Part shown: positions 1 to 6,918 of the stretch, one piece after another | Position numbering within the stretch: position 1 is the first letter of the stretch | Layout of the letters: the number at the start of each line of letters is the position of its first letter | Assembly: GCA_947462945.1 (NCBI GenBank) | Contig: CANHTE010000049.1 | Coordinates: 1 to 7,700 of the forward strand | DNA length: 7,700 bases | Direction: 5' to 3' | From: Acetobacteraceae bacterium | GTDB taxonomy: Bacteria > Pseudomonadota > Alphaproteobacteria > Acetobacterales > Acetobacteraceae | The notes under the pieces: generated by a model | Databases searched by the model: none | Seen by the model: only the letters and a program-made list of their open reading frames with translations | What the model was told of the DNA's origin: nothing | Made by a program: the position numbers and the translations under genes

Positions 1-375
1 CAGGCCGAAGGCGATGCCGGGCAGCACCAGTGGCGCCATGAAGGCGCCCTCGGCGAAGCGCGCCCATCTGGCCCGGGTGCGCGCCACGGCCAGCGCCGCG
101 CCGGTGGCCAGCGCAGTGGCGGTGATGGCCGTGAGTGTCGCCACCAGCAGGCTATTGCCCGCTGCCCGATGGATCTGCGCCGAGCGCACGGGGTCGAACA
201 GCGCTTCATACCAGCGGAAGGTCAGGCCCGGCGGCGGAAATTTCAGCGCCTGCGATGTGGTGAAGGAGGTGATGAGCACGATCAGCACCGGCCCGATCAG
301 GATCACCACGCCCAACAGCGCCAGCAGCAGGATCACCAGCGCCAGCAGGCGGTCTCCGCCCGAAAGCCTAAGCAT
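1..375 (-). CDS. ABC transporter permease, PotC-like (second permease), partial: C-terminus lies outside window
   Basis: This is the inner-membrane permease that would pair with the neighbouring permease to form the channel of a Pot-like ABC importer. The visible 125 codons read from ATG at 375 to the window edge with no stop. Residues 10-35 form a hydrophobic first membrane segment (LLALVILLLALLGVVILIGP), followed by a periplasmic stretch containing FPPPGLTFRWYEALF, a motif typical of PotC-type permeases. A second hydrophobic segment begins near residue 75, and the sequence ends in MAPLVLPGIAFGL, the usual run before the next membrane helix. The cytoplasmic EAA loop that contacts the ATPase would lie beyond the window. 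The start is supported by a GGAAGGA ribosome site nine bases upstream and by an 8-base overlap with the first permease stop. Family membership is clear; the substrate (polyamine or another small cation or organic acid) is inference. Confidence 0.88.
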   Translation of the reverse strand, partial: MLRLSGGDRLLALVILLLALLGVVILIGPVLIVLITSFTTSQALKFPPPGLTFRWYEALFDPVRSAQIHRAAGNSLLVATLTAITATALATGAALAVARTRARWARFAEGAFMAPLVLPGIAFGL

Positions 376-1198
376 GCCGGGCATTCCTTCCGAGCAGGTT
401 CAGCGCCCCCACCACCATCAGCACCGAGCCCATCAGCGTCAGGGCCATGGCGGCGGCGAGCGGCCAATCGAACACCACCATCGCCTGCTGCCAGACCAGT
501 GCCGGCAGATAATTCAACCGCCCACCGCCAATGACGGATTGCGAGATGAAGGCCGTGGCGGCGCTGGCAAAAACCAGCGTGGCGCCCGCGATCAGCCCGG
601 GCAAAGCCAGCGGCAGCACCACCCGCCCCAAGGTGCGGCCGAGCGAGGCGCCGAGCGAGGTGGAAGCATCCAGCAGCGAAGGATCAATCCGCGCCGTGGC
701 CGCGATCAGTGGCAGCAACATCAATGGCATTTCGATCTGCGTGAGCGCCAGGATCAGCCCCGGCTCGGTCTGCAACAGCGCGGTCGGCGCGGTGGCCAGG
801 CCCGAGGCAACCAGGGTGGAATTGATCACGCCCTCCCGCCCCAGGATCACGATCCAGGAGAAGGTGCGCACCACGACCGAGGTCAGCAGCGGCAATACGG
901 CGACGATCAGGATCAGCCGCTTCACGCGCGGCCCCGCCGCCATGTGAACCAATGCCAGGGGCACGGCCAGCAGCATGGTCGCCAATACAGTGAGTGCACC
1001 GAGCCGAAGCGTGTTGAGCACGGATTGGATGTGGAAGGCATCGCCCAGAACCTCACGCCAGGCGCGGAGGCTGCCTTGCGTCAGATTCTCATCGGTCGCC
1101 AGCGACGTGCTGAGCAGGATCAGCAACGGCGCGGCAAAGAACAGCAATTGGGCGAGGCCCAGCGGCAGGGCCAGCCGCCAGACGCCCGCATTGTTCAC
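368..1198 (-). CDS. ABC transporter permease, PotB-like (first permease)
   Basis: This 276-residue inner-membrane permease is one half of the membrane channel of a Pot-like importer. Hydrophobic segments lie around residues 10-30, 66-88, 95-118, 147-167, 199-222 and 247-268, the six expected for the family. The cytoplasmic EAA loop spans about residues 176-200 (DASTSLGASLGRTLGRVVLP), with the conserved glycine and closing LP; it docks onto the ATPase. The start is a GTG whose last two bases are the first two of the binding-protein stop (GTGA), so translation is probably coupled; only a weak purine-rich site precedes it. The stop TAG falls inside the first codons of the next permease. Length and topology are normal for PotB-type proteins (about 275-300 residues). 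The substrate is not determined by the sequence. Confidence 0.92.
   Translation of the reverse strand: MNNAGVWRLALPLGLAQLLFFAAPLLILLSTSLATDENLTQGSLRAWREVLGDAFHIQSVLNTLRLGALTVLATMLLAVPLALVHMAAGPRVKRLILIVAVLPLLTSVVVRTFSWIVILGREGVINSTLVASGLATAPTALLQTEPGLILALTQIEMPLMLLPLIAATARIDPSLLDASTSLGASLGRTLGRVVLPLALPGLIAGATLVFASAATAFISQSVIGGGRLNYLPALVWQQAMVVFDWPLAAAMALTLMGSVLMVVGALNLLGRNARHA
385..391 (-). promoter_or_regulatory. Ribosome binding site for the second permease
   Basis: On the minus strand GGAAGGA lies nine bases before the ATG at 375, inside the last codons of the upstream permease gene. It fixes the start of the second permease and fits translational coupling through the 8-base overlap. Confidence 0.6.
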
Positions 1199-2208
1199 CC
1201 CGCCATCTCGCGGTTGAAGCGGGAAATCCAGCCGGCGCGCAGCGGGTTGATCCTGGACCAGTCATGCGTGACGAAATTGGTGATCTCGCTGATTGAGCGC
1301 ATGGGCACATCGGCCCCCGGCGTCACGTCCTTGTTGACGGGGACAAAGAAATACGGATCAAGCGCCAAGGCGCTTTGCACCGGCGTGCTGATCATCGCGT
1401 CAATATACTGATAAGCGGCGGCGATGTTCCGGCTGTTCTTGGCGATATGCATGCTGGTCACGAAGGCCGCGGCCCCGCTCTCCGGCACGGCAAATGCGAT
1501 GGGCACACCGCGCGAGCGCAGCAGCGTCACGGTGTAGGTGTTGGTGTACATCACATCAATCTGGCCCTGCTGGAACAGGCCCGGCATGGCGGCCGGCGCT
1601 GCCACGGCGGCGACGGAGGGCTTGATGCGGCGCAGCTCGGCAAAGAGCGGATCCATATTCGTCTCGGAACCGCCCAGCGCCTTCGCCATCTCGATCAGCG
1701 AGATGGTGCCGAAGGTGGTGCCAAAACCGGTGAGGCCGAGCTTGGAGGCATATTGCGGCTGGAACAGATCGCGCCAACCGGCCGGCTTGGGCAGCTTTTG
1801 GGGGTTATAGGCGATGCCCACCACCTGGGCCGCGACGGCGGCGCCCACCGTATCGGCATAGCCGGTGGGCAGCACGGCGCGGCTGGGAAGGCGCGCGGGG
1901 TCAAAGGTCTCGAAGAGGCCGAGATCCATGCCACTGACGCGCGGGCCTGGGTCCAGCACAAAGACATCGAAGGGCGGCGTGCCGCGCGCCGCGCGCGCCT
2001 TGGCGATCTGGTCCACGGCAAAGAGTGGATCGAAGGAAACCGCCACATTATGCTGCTGCAGCAGACGGGGGGCGAGCACGGCGCGCAGCGCCTCATCCCA
2101 GCCACCGGGATAGACGGCCGCCGTCATCTGCGTCGTTTGCGCGCGCGCGCCAAGGGCGGGCAAGGCAAGGCCAGCGGCCAGCAGGCCTCGGCGATTGATC
2201 AGGCTCAT
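1195..2208 (-). CDS. Periplasmic ABC substrate-binding protein, PotD/polyamine-type family
   Basis: This 337-residue protein would capture the substrate in the periplasm and deliver it to the two permeases encoded downstream. The N-terminus has a twin-arginine-like signal: Arg6-Arg7, a hydrophobic core at residues 9-20, and an ARA|Q cleavage site after residue 23. The mature part reads as a type 2 periplasmic binding fold: YPGGWDEALR near the N-terminus, FDVFVLDPGP, the GIAYNP motif with W and a downstream DL (residues about 131-150), TGFGTTFGTISL, and YTNTYTVTLLRSRGVPIAFAVP. This pattern is typical of the PotD/polyamine and related solute-binding group. ATG at 2208 has a very good ribosome site seven bases upstream and overlaps the ATPase stop (ATGA). 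Twin-arginine use is a guess from the RR pair; Sec export is also possible. Polyamine binding is inferred from the class of neighbours, not from identified ligand residues. Confidence 0.9.
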   Translation of the reverse strand: MSLINRRGLLAAGLALPALGARAQTTQMTAAVYPGGWDEALRAVLAPRLLQQHNVAVSFDPLFAVDQIAKARAARGTPPFDVFVLDPGPRVSGMDLGLFETFDPARLPSRAVLPTGYADTVGAAVAAQVVGIAYNPQKLPKPAGWRDLFQPQYASKLGLTGFGTTFGTISLIEMAKALGGSETNMDPLFAELRRIKPSVAAVAAPAAMPGLFQQGQIDVMYTNTYTVTLLRSRGVPIAFAVPESGAAAFVTSMHIAKNSRNIAAAYQYIDAMISTPVQSALALDPYFFVPVNKDVTPGADVPMRSISEITNFVTHDWSRINPLRAGWISRFNREMAG

Positions 2209-3344
2209 GCGGAATCTCCTTCAGAAAACAGGCTCGGCTTGGCGCCGGGCAGGATGGCAATGCGGACATCACCTGGCGGCGGCGGTGCGCCATGCCGGGG
2301 CTGCTGAATCTTCACCTCGGCCGAACCCGCCTCCAGGTCATGGATCAAGGCGGGGCCGAGCGGCAGGGAAAGCCGCAGCCGCGCCGGCCAGGCGCCAGGA
2401 TCGGTATCCTCGGGCGGGCGGAGGGTGAGTTGCTCGGGCCGGGCGCAGAGCATGACGCGCGCGCCCAGGTCAAAGCCGCGCGGGCTTTCCACCGTGACCG
2501 TGGCGCCGGCATCCAGCCGTACGGCATAGCCCGCTCCATCCCGTGCCTCGATGCGCCCATGCAGCCGGTTGGTGGTGCCGACAAATCCCGCGACGAAGGC
2601 CGTGGCCGGCGTGTCATACAGCTCAGTCGGCGGCCCCACCTGCTCGACCACGCCGGCGCGCATCACGGCCATGCGGTCGGCCATGCTCATCGCCTCATCC
2701 TGGTCATGCGTGACCAGCACGCAGGTCACGCCGAAGCGGCGCTGGATACGTTTGATCTCCAGTTGCAAATCCAGCCGGAGGGAGCGGTCGAGCGCCGCGA
2801 AGGGCTCATCCAGCAGCAGGATTGCGGGCTCAATGGCCAGGGCGCGGGCCAGGGCCACGCGCTGTTGCTGCCCGCCGGAAAGCGCCGCGGGTCTTCGCGC
2901 GCCGAAGCTCTCCATCCGCACGGCGGCGAGTGAAGCCTCGACACGGCGGATGATCTCCGCCTTGGGCATGCCGCGCGCCTCAAGCCCGTAGGCCACATTT
3001 TGTGCGGCGCTCATATGCGGGAACAGCGCATAGGACTGAAACACGATCCCCACGCCGCGCTTGCCGGGCGGCAGGTGGTCAATCGCCCGGCCATCCACCA
3101 GCACCTGGCCGGCCTCGGCCTGGATGAAGCCGGCGACGGTGCGCAGCAGCGTCGTCTTGCCGCAGCCCGAGGGGCCGAGCAGCGCCAGGATTTCCCCAGG
3201 CGCCACGCTCAAGGTCACGTCGCGCACGGCCAGGGTTTGGCCATAGCGCACGCGAACGCCGTCCATGTCGAGACAATGACCCAGATTGGTTGGCGTGGCA
3301 TCCAGCATGGGGCACGACGCAGCAAGAGTTGTGCCGGTCCCCAT
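2205..3344 (-). CDS. ABC transporter ATPase, PotA-like (polyamine/spermidine-putrescine class)
   Basis: This 379-residue cytoplasmic ATPase would power the importer encoded by the three downstream genes. The motifs are complete and in order: Walker A GPSGCGKT at 57-64, Q-loop glutamine at 103 (VFQSYALFPH), signature LSGGQQQR at 155-162, Walker B LLLDEP at 176-181, D-loop ALD at 184-186, and H-loop His213 (VTHDQDEAM). A C-terminal TOBE-type beta domain follows (about 255-370; GTTNRLHGRI, then CARPEQLTL), as in the PotA/CysA/MalK group. It is the first gene of the leftward operon. The start is uncertain: ATG at 3344 gives a 26-residue leader before the conserved MDGVRVRYG, and ATGs at 3308 and 3266 are also possible; none has a clear ribosome site. 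The stop overlaps the binding-protein start by four bases. Confidence 0.92.
   Translation of the reverse strand: MGTGTTLAASCPMLDATPTNLGHCLDMDGVRVRYGQTLAVRDVTLSVAPGEILALLGPSGCGKTTLLRTVAGFIQAEAGQVLVDGRAIDHLPPGKRGVGIVFQSYALFPHMSAAQNVAYGLEARGMPKAEIIRRVEASLAAVRMESFGARRPAALSGGQQQRVALARALAIEPAILLLDEPFAALDRSLRLDLQLEIKRIQRRFGVTCVLVTHDQDEAMSMADRMAVMRAGVVEQVGPPTELYDTPATAFVAGFVGTTNRLHGRIEARDGAGYAVRLDAGATVTVESPRGFDLGARVMLCARPEQLTLRPPEDTDPGAWPARLRLSLPLGPALIHDLEAGSAEVKIQQPRHGAPPPPGDVRIAILPGAKPSLFSEGDSA
2216..2221 (-). promoter_or_regulatory. Strong ribosome binding site for the substrate-binding protein
   Basis: AAGGAG on the minus strand lies seven bases before the ATG at 2208, within the final codons (Glu-Gly-Asp) of the ATPase gene. 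It is the best Shine-Dalgarno match of the importer operon. This fits the usual need for more binding protein than ATPase or permease. Confidence 0.7.
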
Positions 3345-3452
3345 GCAGGCATGATGGCCGCACGCGGCCCGAACCTGCGCAACTTAAGTGCAATTCGTCG
3401 CCTTTCCTGCCCCGGGCAAGCCTATCCGCCGGCCGCCCCCAAGTCCCGGGGT

Positions 3453-3494
3453 CTGGGGCCTTTCGGCCCCAGCCGCCGGAGGCCCCTGTTTTTT
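3453..3494 (+). terminator. Terminator-like hairpin with distant T-tract (role uncertain)
   Basis: CTGGGGCC at 3453-3460 and GGCCCCAG at 3465-3472 form a perfect 8-bp stem around a TTTC loop. The T6 run (3489-3494) is 16 bases after it, too far for a standard terminator. However, GGGGCC (3455-3460) can instead pair with GGCCCC at 3481-3486, which ends two bases before the T6 run. The element therefore has two mutually exclusive hairpins on the plus strand. Its place between divergent genes means no upstream gene obviously needs termination here, so it may instead be a leader attenuator for dnaB or a dispersed intergenic repeat. Confidence 0.3.
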
Positions 3495-3518
3495 GGCGCC
3501 CCCTCCACCCCCCAAAAA
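3490..3518. repeat. T-tract/A-tract inverted repeat
   Basis: TTTTTGG (3490-3496) and CCAAAAA (3512-3518) are perfect inverted repeats separated by 15 mostly C residues. The repeat directly follows the GC-rich hairpin and ends about 70 bases before dnaB. It may form one composite intergenic element with that hairpin. Confidence 0.4.
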
Positions 3519-3528
3519 GTTACACCCG

Positions 3529-3537
3529 CTATCCACA
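3529..3537 (+). promoter_or_regulatory. DnaA-box-like site upstream of dnaB
   Basis: CTATCCACA matches the DnaA box consensus TTATCCACA at eight of nine positions, differing only at the first base. It ends about 50 bases before the dnaB start, where DnaA could act on transcription of the helicase gene. A single one-mismatch site is expected by chance about once or twice in a window of this length, so this is only suggestive. Confidence 0.25.
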
Positions 3538-3586
3538 CCCGATCGGCATGGCGATGACCCTCGCCCGGGTCTAGGATGTCCAGCAT

Positions 3587-5092
3587 ATGAACAGCATCCA
3601 GCCCCCGCCCGATGACCGGGGCCTGTTTGGCCTCGGCTCCCGCCTGCCGCCCGCCAGCCTGGAGGCGGAGCAGGCGCTGCTCGGCGCCCTTCTGGCCAAT
3701 AACAAGGCCTATGAGCGCGTCAGTGAATTCCTGGAGGCGGAGCATTTCGCCGATGCCATTCATGGCCGCATCTACAGCGCCATTCGCCGCCGCGTGGAGA
3801 ACGGCCAGCTGGCCGACGCCGTCACGCTGCGCCACGAGTTCGAGCATACCGGCGAATTGGCCGAAGTCGGTGGCCCCGCCTATCTGGCGCAGCTGCTGGG
3901 CGCCATGGTCGGCATCGTCAATGCCGGCGAATACGGCAAGCTGATCCATGATTGCTACATTCGTCGCCAGTTGATCGACCTGGGCGAGCAGGTGGTGAAC
4001 CGCGCCTTCGGCGCCGAGCCCGAGCTGGAAGGCAAGCACCAGATCGAGGCGGCCGAGCAGCAGCTTTTCGACCTGGCCACCGAAAAGGCCAGCGAAGGCG
4101 GCGCCATCAGCTTTGAGCGCGCCCTGATCCGCGCGGTCGAGGTCGCAGCCAAGGCCAAGGAAAATGGTGGCGGCGTCTCGGGCCTGGCGACGGGCCTGCG
4201 GGATCTGGATGCCAAGATGGGTGGGCTGCATGATTCGGATTTGATGATCCTGGCTGGCCGGCCCGGCATGGGAAAGACGGCGCTGGCCACCAAAATCGCC
4301 TTTGGCGCCGCCAAGGCCCTGCTGCGTGAGGCGGAGGAAACCGGCGGCAAGCCGGGCCAGGTGGCCATCTTCTCGCTGGAAATGAGTGCGGATCAGCTGG
4401 CCAACCGCCTCCTCTCCGAGGCCAGCCGCATCCAGGGTGACCGGATTCGCCGGGGCGAAATCACGCAGAGGGAGTTTGATCACTTCGTCGGCGTCAGCCG
4501 CGAATTGTCGCAATTGCCCATCCTGATCGACGACACGCCGGCCATCACGCTCTCGGCCTTGCGCACGCGCTGCCGGCGCATCCAGCGCACCAAGGGGTTG
4601 CGCTTCCTGGTGGTGGATTATCTCCAGCTCATGCGGCCGGCGGCAGGAACGCGGCCGGAATCCCGCGTGCTGGAAATCAGCATGATCACCCAGGGGCTGA
4701 AGGCCATCGCCAAGGAACTGGCCATTCCGGTCATGGCGCTGTCACAGCTCTCGCGCGCGGTGGAACAGCGTGAGGACAAGCGGCCACAGCTGAGCGATCT
4801 GCGTGAATCGGGCTCGATCGAGCAGGACGCGGACAGCGTTTCCTTCATCTACCGCGACGAATACTACCTGAAGCAAAAAGAACCCAAGATCACCAACTTC
4901 CCAGATGACGCCAAGTTCCAGGACGCCATGACGCGCTGGCAGCAGGATATGGAACGCGCGCACAGCAAGGCCGATCTCATCATCGCCAAGCAGCGCCACG
5001 GCCCCACCGGCACCATTCCGTTGTTCTTCGAGGCCGAGTTCACCCGCTTCGGCGACCTCGACACCACGCATGAGCAAAGCTATGGCGATTGA
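3587..5092 (+). CDS. dnaB: Replicative DNA helicase DnaB
   Basis: This 501-residue protein is the hexameric 5'-3' helicase that unwinds DNA at the chromosomal fork and works with primase and the helicase loader. The N-terminal DnaB domain covers about residues 20-125 (PPASLEAEQALLGALL onwards), then a linker helix, then the RecA-like domain from about 195. Visible motifs are Walker A GRPGMGKT at 224-231, the H1a glutamate 265 in FSLEMS, Walker B LVVDYLQLM with Asp344, H3 ALSQLSRAVEQR with Gln387, H4 RESGSIEQDADSV at 406-418, and the arginine-finger segment KQRHGPTG with Arg470. About 20-25 extra residues (roughly 430-457) sit before the last motif compared with E. coli DnaB, a form I associate with alphaproteobacteria. 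ATG 3587 has AGGA ten bases upstream, and an in-frame TAG at 3572 excludes earlier starts. It is complete and heads an operon with alr. Confidence 0.98.
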   Translation: MNSIQPPPDDRGLFGLGSRLPPASLEAEQALLGALLANNKAYERVSEFLEAEHFADAIHGRIYSAIRRRVENGQLADAVTLRHEFEHTGELAEVGGPAYLAQLLGAMVGIVNAGEYGKLIHDCYIRRQLIDLGEQVVNRAFGAEPELEGKHQIEAAEQQLFDLATEKASEGGAISFERALIRAVEVAAKAKENGGGVSGLATGLRDLDAKMGGLHDSDLMILAGRPGMGKTALATKIAFGAAKALLREAEETGGKPGQVAIFSLEMSADQLANRLLSEASRIQGDRIRRGEITQREFDHFVGVSRELSQLPILIDDTPAITLSALRTRCRRIQRTKGLRFLVVDYLQLMRPAAGTRPESRVLEISMITQGLKAIAKELAIPVMALSQLSRAVEQREDKRPQLSDLRESGSIEQDADSVSFIYRDEYYLKQKEPKITNFPDDAKFQDAMTRWQQDMERAHSKADLIIAKQRHGPTGTIPLFFEAEFTRFGDLDTTHEQSYGD

Positions 5093-6136
5093 ATGGCGCA
5101 CGGACTTCTGACGATTGATTGCGGTGCGGTGGTGCGAAACTGGCGGCGCCTCTGCGACATGCATCGGGGCGGCGCGGTCTCGGCCGTGGTCAAGGCCAAT
5201 GCCTATGGCCTGGGCGCCGTTCCCATCGCCACCGCGCTGCGCGACGCCGGATGCCGCCACTTCTTCGTGGCCACCGTCGAGGAGGGCGAGGCCCTGCGCG
5301 ATGCCCTGGGCGAGGGGCCGATGATTGCCGTGCTGGACGGGTTCCGCGCCCGCCAGCACCCCCGCCTGACCTCGGTGCTGAACAGCCTGGATGAGATCCG
5401 CGCCCATTCCGGCGCGGTGATCCTGCATGTGGATAGCGGCATGTCCCGCCTGGGCCTGCCCTTGAGCGAGCTGGAAGCCCTCGCCGACGAACCCACGCTG
5501 CTGGACGGGATCGAGACCCTCTACGTGATGACGCATCTGGCCGCGGCAGAGGAGGCGGAGCACCCGCTGAATGCCGCGCAGATCGAGCGGTTCAACGAGG
5601 CCTGCCTCCGGCTGCCGCGCGCGCGCCGCAGCATCGCCAATTCCTCCGGCATCTTCCTGGGCCCGCGCTTCGCCAGTGACCTGGCCCGCCCCGGCGCGGC
5701 GCTTTACGGCATCAATCCCACCCCGGGCCAACCCAATCCGATGGAGCCGGTGCTCCGGCTGGAGGGCCAGGTGCTGCAATTGCGGGATATCCCGCCGGGC
5801 CAGACCGTGGGCTATGGCGGCAGCTGGCTGGCCACCCGGCCCAGCCGTATCGCCACCATGGGCCTGGGCTATGCCGATGGCCTCCCCCGCCGGCTGGAGG
5901 GCAGGCTGACCGGCGATTTCCGCGAGCAGAAGCTGCCACTGGTCGGCCGGGTTTCGATGGATCTGATGACCTTTGACGCCACGGACACCCAGCGCATCCG
6001 GCCCGGCCGCTGGCTCGAACTGATCGGCCCGAACACCCGCGATGTGGATGGCATGGCCGAGCTCTGCGGGACCATCGGCTATGAGGTGCTGACCGCACTG
6101 GGTTCCCGCTTCCGGCGGGAATATATCCCGGCATGA
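5093..6136 (+). CDS. alr: Alanine racemase (PLP-dependent)
   Basis: This 347-residue cytoplasmic enzyme interconverts L- and D-alanine and so supplies D-alanine for peptidoglycan. The N-terminal TIM barrel carries the PLP lysine, Lys34, in AVVKANAYGLG. The second catalytic residue, Tyr260, lies in GLGYADGLPR at the start of the C-terminal beta domain, and SMDLMTFD (288-295) matches the family active-site strand. RPGAALYG (199-206) provides the arginine that contacts the PLP ring nitrogen. The loop HVDSGMSRLG (112-121) keeps Arg119, but the position that is a carbamylated lysine in the Geobacillus enzyme is His112. The protein is slightly short (the family is usually 355-380), mainly at the N-terminus, with no key residue missing. 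ATG follows the dnaB TGA directly and has no good ribosome site of its own, so translation is probably coupled to dnaB. Confidence 0.96.
   Translation: MAHGLLTIDCGAVVRNWRRLCDMHRGGAVSAVVKANAYGLGAVPIATALRDAGCRHFFVATVEEGEALRDALGEGPMIAVLDGFRARQHPRLTSVLNSLDEIRAHSGAVILHVDSGMSRLGLPLSELEALADEPTLLDGIETLYVMTHLAAAEEAEHPLNAAQIERFNEACLRLPRARRSIANSSGIFLGPRFASDLARPGAALYGINPTPGQPNPMEPVLRLEGQVLQLRDIPPGQTVGYGGSWLATRPSRIATMGLGYADGLPRRLEGRLTGDFREQKLPLVGRVSMDLMTFDATDTQRIRPGRWLELIGPNTRDVDGMAELCGTIGYEVLTALGSRFRREYIPA
6116..6130 (+). promoter_or_regulatory. Small hairpin overlapping the putative mlaE ribosome site
   Basis: CGGGA (6116-6120) and TCCCG (6126-6130) form a 5-bp stem with an ATATA loop, ending two bases before the mlaE ATG at 6133. 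The only Shine-Dalgarno-like bases nearby (GGGA, 6117-6120) lie in the stem. Folding could therefore hold back independent initiation until ribosomes finish alr. The stem is short and may be chance. Confidence 0.25.
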
Positions 6137-6918
6137 ACCGCTTGCTGAATGGCGTCGCGCTGATTGGCCGGGGGGTGATCGCCGCTTGCCGCACCCTGGG
6201 TGATGTGGCGATTTTCGCGGGAATCGGCGTTTCGCATCTGGTGCGCCCGCCTTTCCAGTTCCGGCAATTCTGGCGGCATTTCATCGAGATCGCCTATTTC
6301 TCACTGCCGGTGGTGGCGCTGACGGCGCTGTTCACCGGCATGGTCCTGGCCTTGCAGAGCTTCACGGGCTTTTCCCGCTTCAACGCGGAGAGCGCGATTG
6401 CCAGCGTGGTGGTGCTCTCCGTCACGCGCGAATTGGGGCCGGTGCTGGCGGCGCTGATGGTGGCCGGGCGCATCGGCGCGGCCATGGCGGCCGAGATCGG
6501 CACGATGCGCGTGACGGACCAGGTGGATGCGCTGACCACCCTCAGCACGGACCCGATGAAATACCTCGTCGCACCCCGCCTGCTGGCCGCAACGCTGGCC
6601 ATGCCCTTGCTGGTCATCGTGGCGAACATCCTGGGCGTGTTGGGCGGCTTCCTGATCGGCACCGTAAAGCTGGGCTTCGTGGCGCAGACCTATCTCGACA
6701 ATACTTGGGACGTGCTGGAGGTGATGGATGTGGTCAGCGGGCTGGTGAAGGCGGCCGTGTTCGGCTTTGTCATCGCGCTGATGGGCAGCTGGTGTGGCTA
6801 TAACAGCAAGGGCGGCGCGCAGGGCGTGGGCCAGGCGACGACCTCCGCGGTGGTGGCCTCCTCCATCCTGATCCTGGCGTTGGACTACGTCATCACTGAA
6901 GCGTTTTTCTCACGGTGA
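6133..6918 (+). CDS. mlaE: Lipid-transport ABC permease, MlaE/YrbE family
   Basis: This 261-residue inner-membrane permease belongs to the MlaE (DUF140) family. In proteobacteria the Mla complex moves phospholipids between inner and outer membrane, together with the MlaF ATPase and the MlaD substrate-binding subunit. Family marks are visible: an amphipathic N-terminus, a membrane segment at about 55-75 (FTGMVLALQSF), SVTRELGPVLAALMVAGRIGAA (96-117) with AAEIGTMRVTDQVDAL following, APRLLAATLAMPLL (147-160), hydrophobic stretches at about 159-178 and 204-220, GYNSKGGAQGVGQATT (222-237), and a final helix ending LDYVITEAFF. This tracks E. coli MlaE closely in length and order. The start overlaps the alr stop as ATGA; the stop overlaps the first possible mlaF start as GTGA. 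Phospholipid as substrate is inferred from the family; no mlaD-like gene lies within the window. Confidence 0.94.
   Translation: MNRLLNGVALIGRGVIAACRTLGDVAIFAGIGVSHLVRPPFQFRQFWRHFIEIAYFSLPVVALTALFTGMVLALQSFTGFSRFNAESAIASVVVLSVTRELGPVLAALMVAGRIGAAMAAEIGTMRVTDQVDALTTLSTDPMKYLVAPRLLAATLAMPLLVIVANILGVLGGFLIGTVKLGFVAQTYLDNTWDVLEVMDVVSGLVKAAVFGFVIALMGSWCGYNSKGGAQGVGQATTSAVVASSILILALDYVITEAFFSR

Larger units (their letters stand above)
3345..3586. other. Divergent intergenic region between importer operon and dnaB operon
   Basis: These 242 bases separate two operons that point away from each other and should contain both promoters. I see no confident -35/-10 pair on either strand. On the minus strand a loose TTGCCC with 17-base spacing to GAATTG, near an ACTTAAGT palindrome (about 3382-3389), is the best but weak candidate. 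The part from about 3441 to 3519 is rich in hairpins and runs of C, T and A. A DnaA-box-like site lies at 3529-3537. The dnaB ribosome site AGGA is at 3573-3576. A micro reading frame (ATG 3548 to TAG 3572-3574, eight codons) closes just before dnaB and shows that dnaB cannot start further upstream in that frame. Confidence 0.6.

Noticed and set aside
2139..2150. Run of alternating GC dinucleotides as a possible Z-DNA or slippage site
   Set aside because: It is only 12 bases, lies inside the signal-peptide codons of the binding protein (Gly-Ala-Arg-Ala), and is ordinary for such a GC-rich coding region.
14..2307. Long plus-strand open frames opposite the importer genes (14-1411 and 1375-2307)
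   Set aside because: Their translations are rich in Arg, Gln, His and Gly with no recognisable domain, and they lie antisense to four clearly homologous ABC transporter genes. They are the expected by-product of high GC content.
3373..3405. Sigma-54-like GG...GC pattern upstream of the ATPase gene on the minus strand
   Set aside because: The spacing between the GG and GC elements is nine bases where ten are required, and the flanking bases match poorly. I see no activator site.
3548..3574. Eight-codon upstream reading frame (MAMTLARV) ending within the dnaB ribosome site region
   Set aside because: It has no ribosome site of its own and no sequence pattern of a leader peptide. It is useful only for excluding an earlier dnaB start.
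3422..5779. Long minus-strand open frames opposite dnaB and alr (3422-4513 and 4742-5779)
   Set aside because: They are antisense to two unmistakable conserved genes, have low-complexity composition, and the first runs through the intergenic hairpin region. No family motif is visible.
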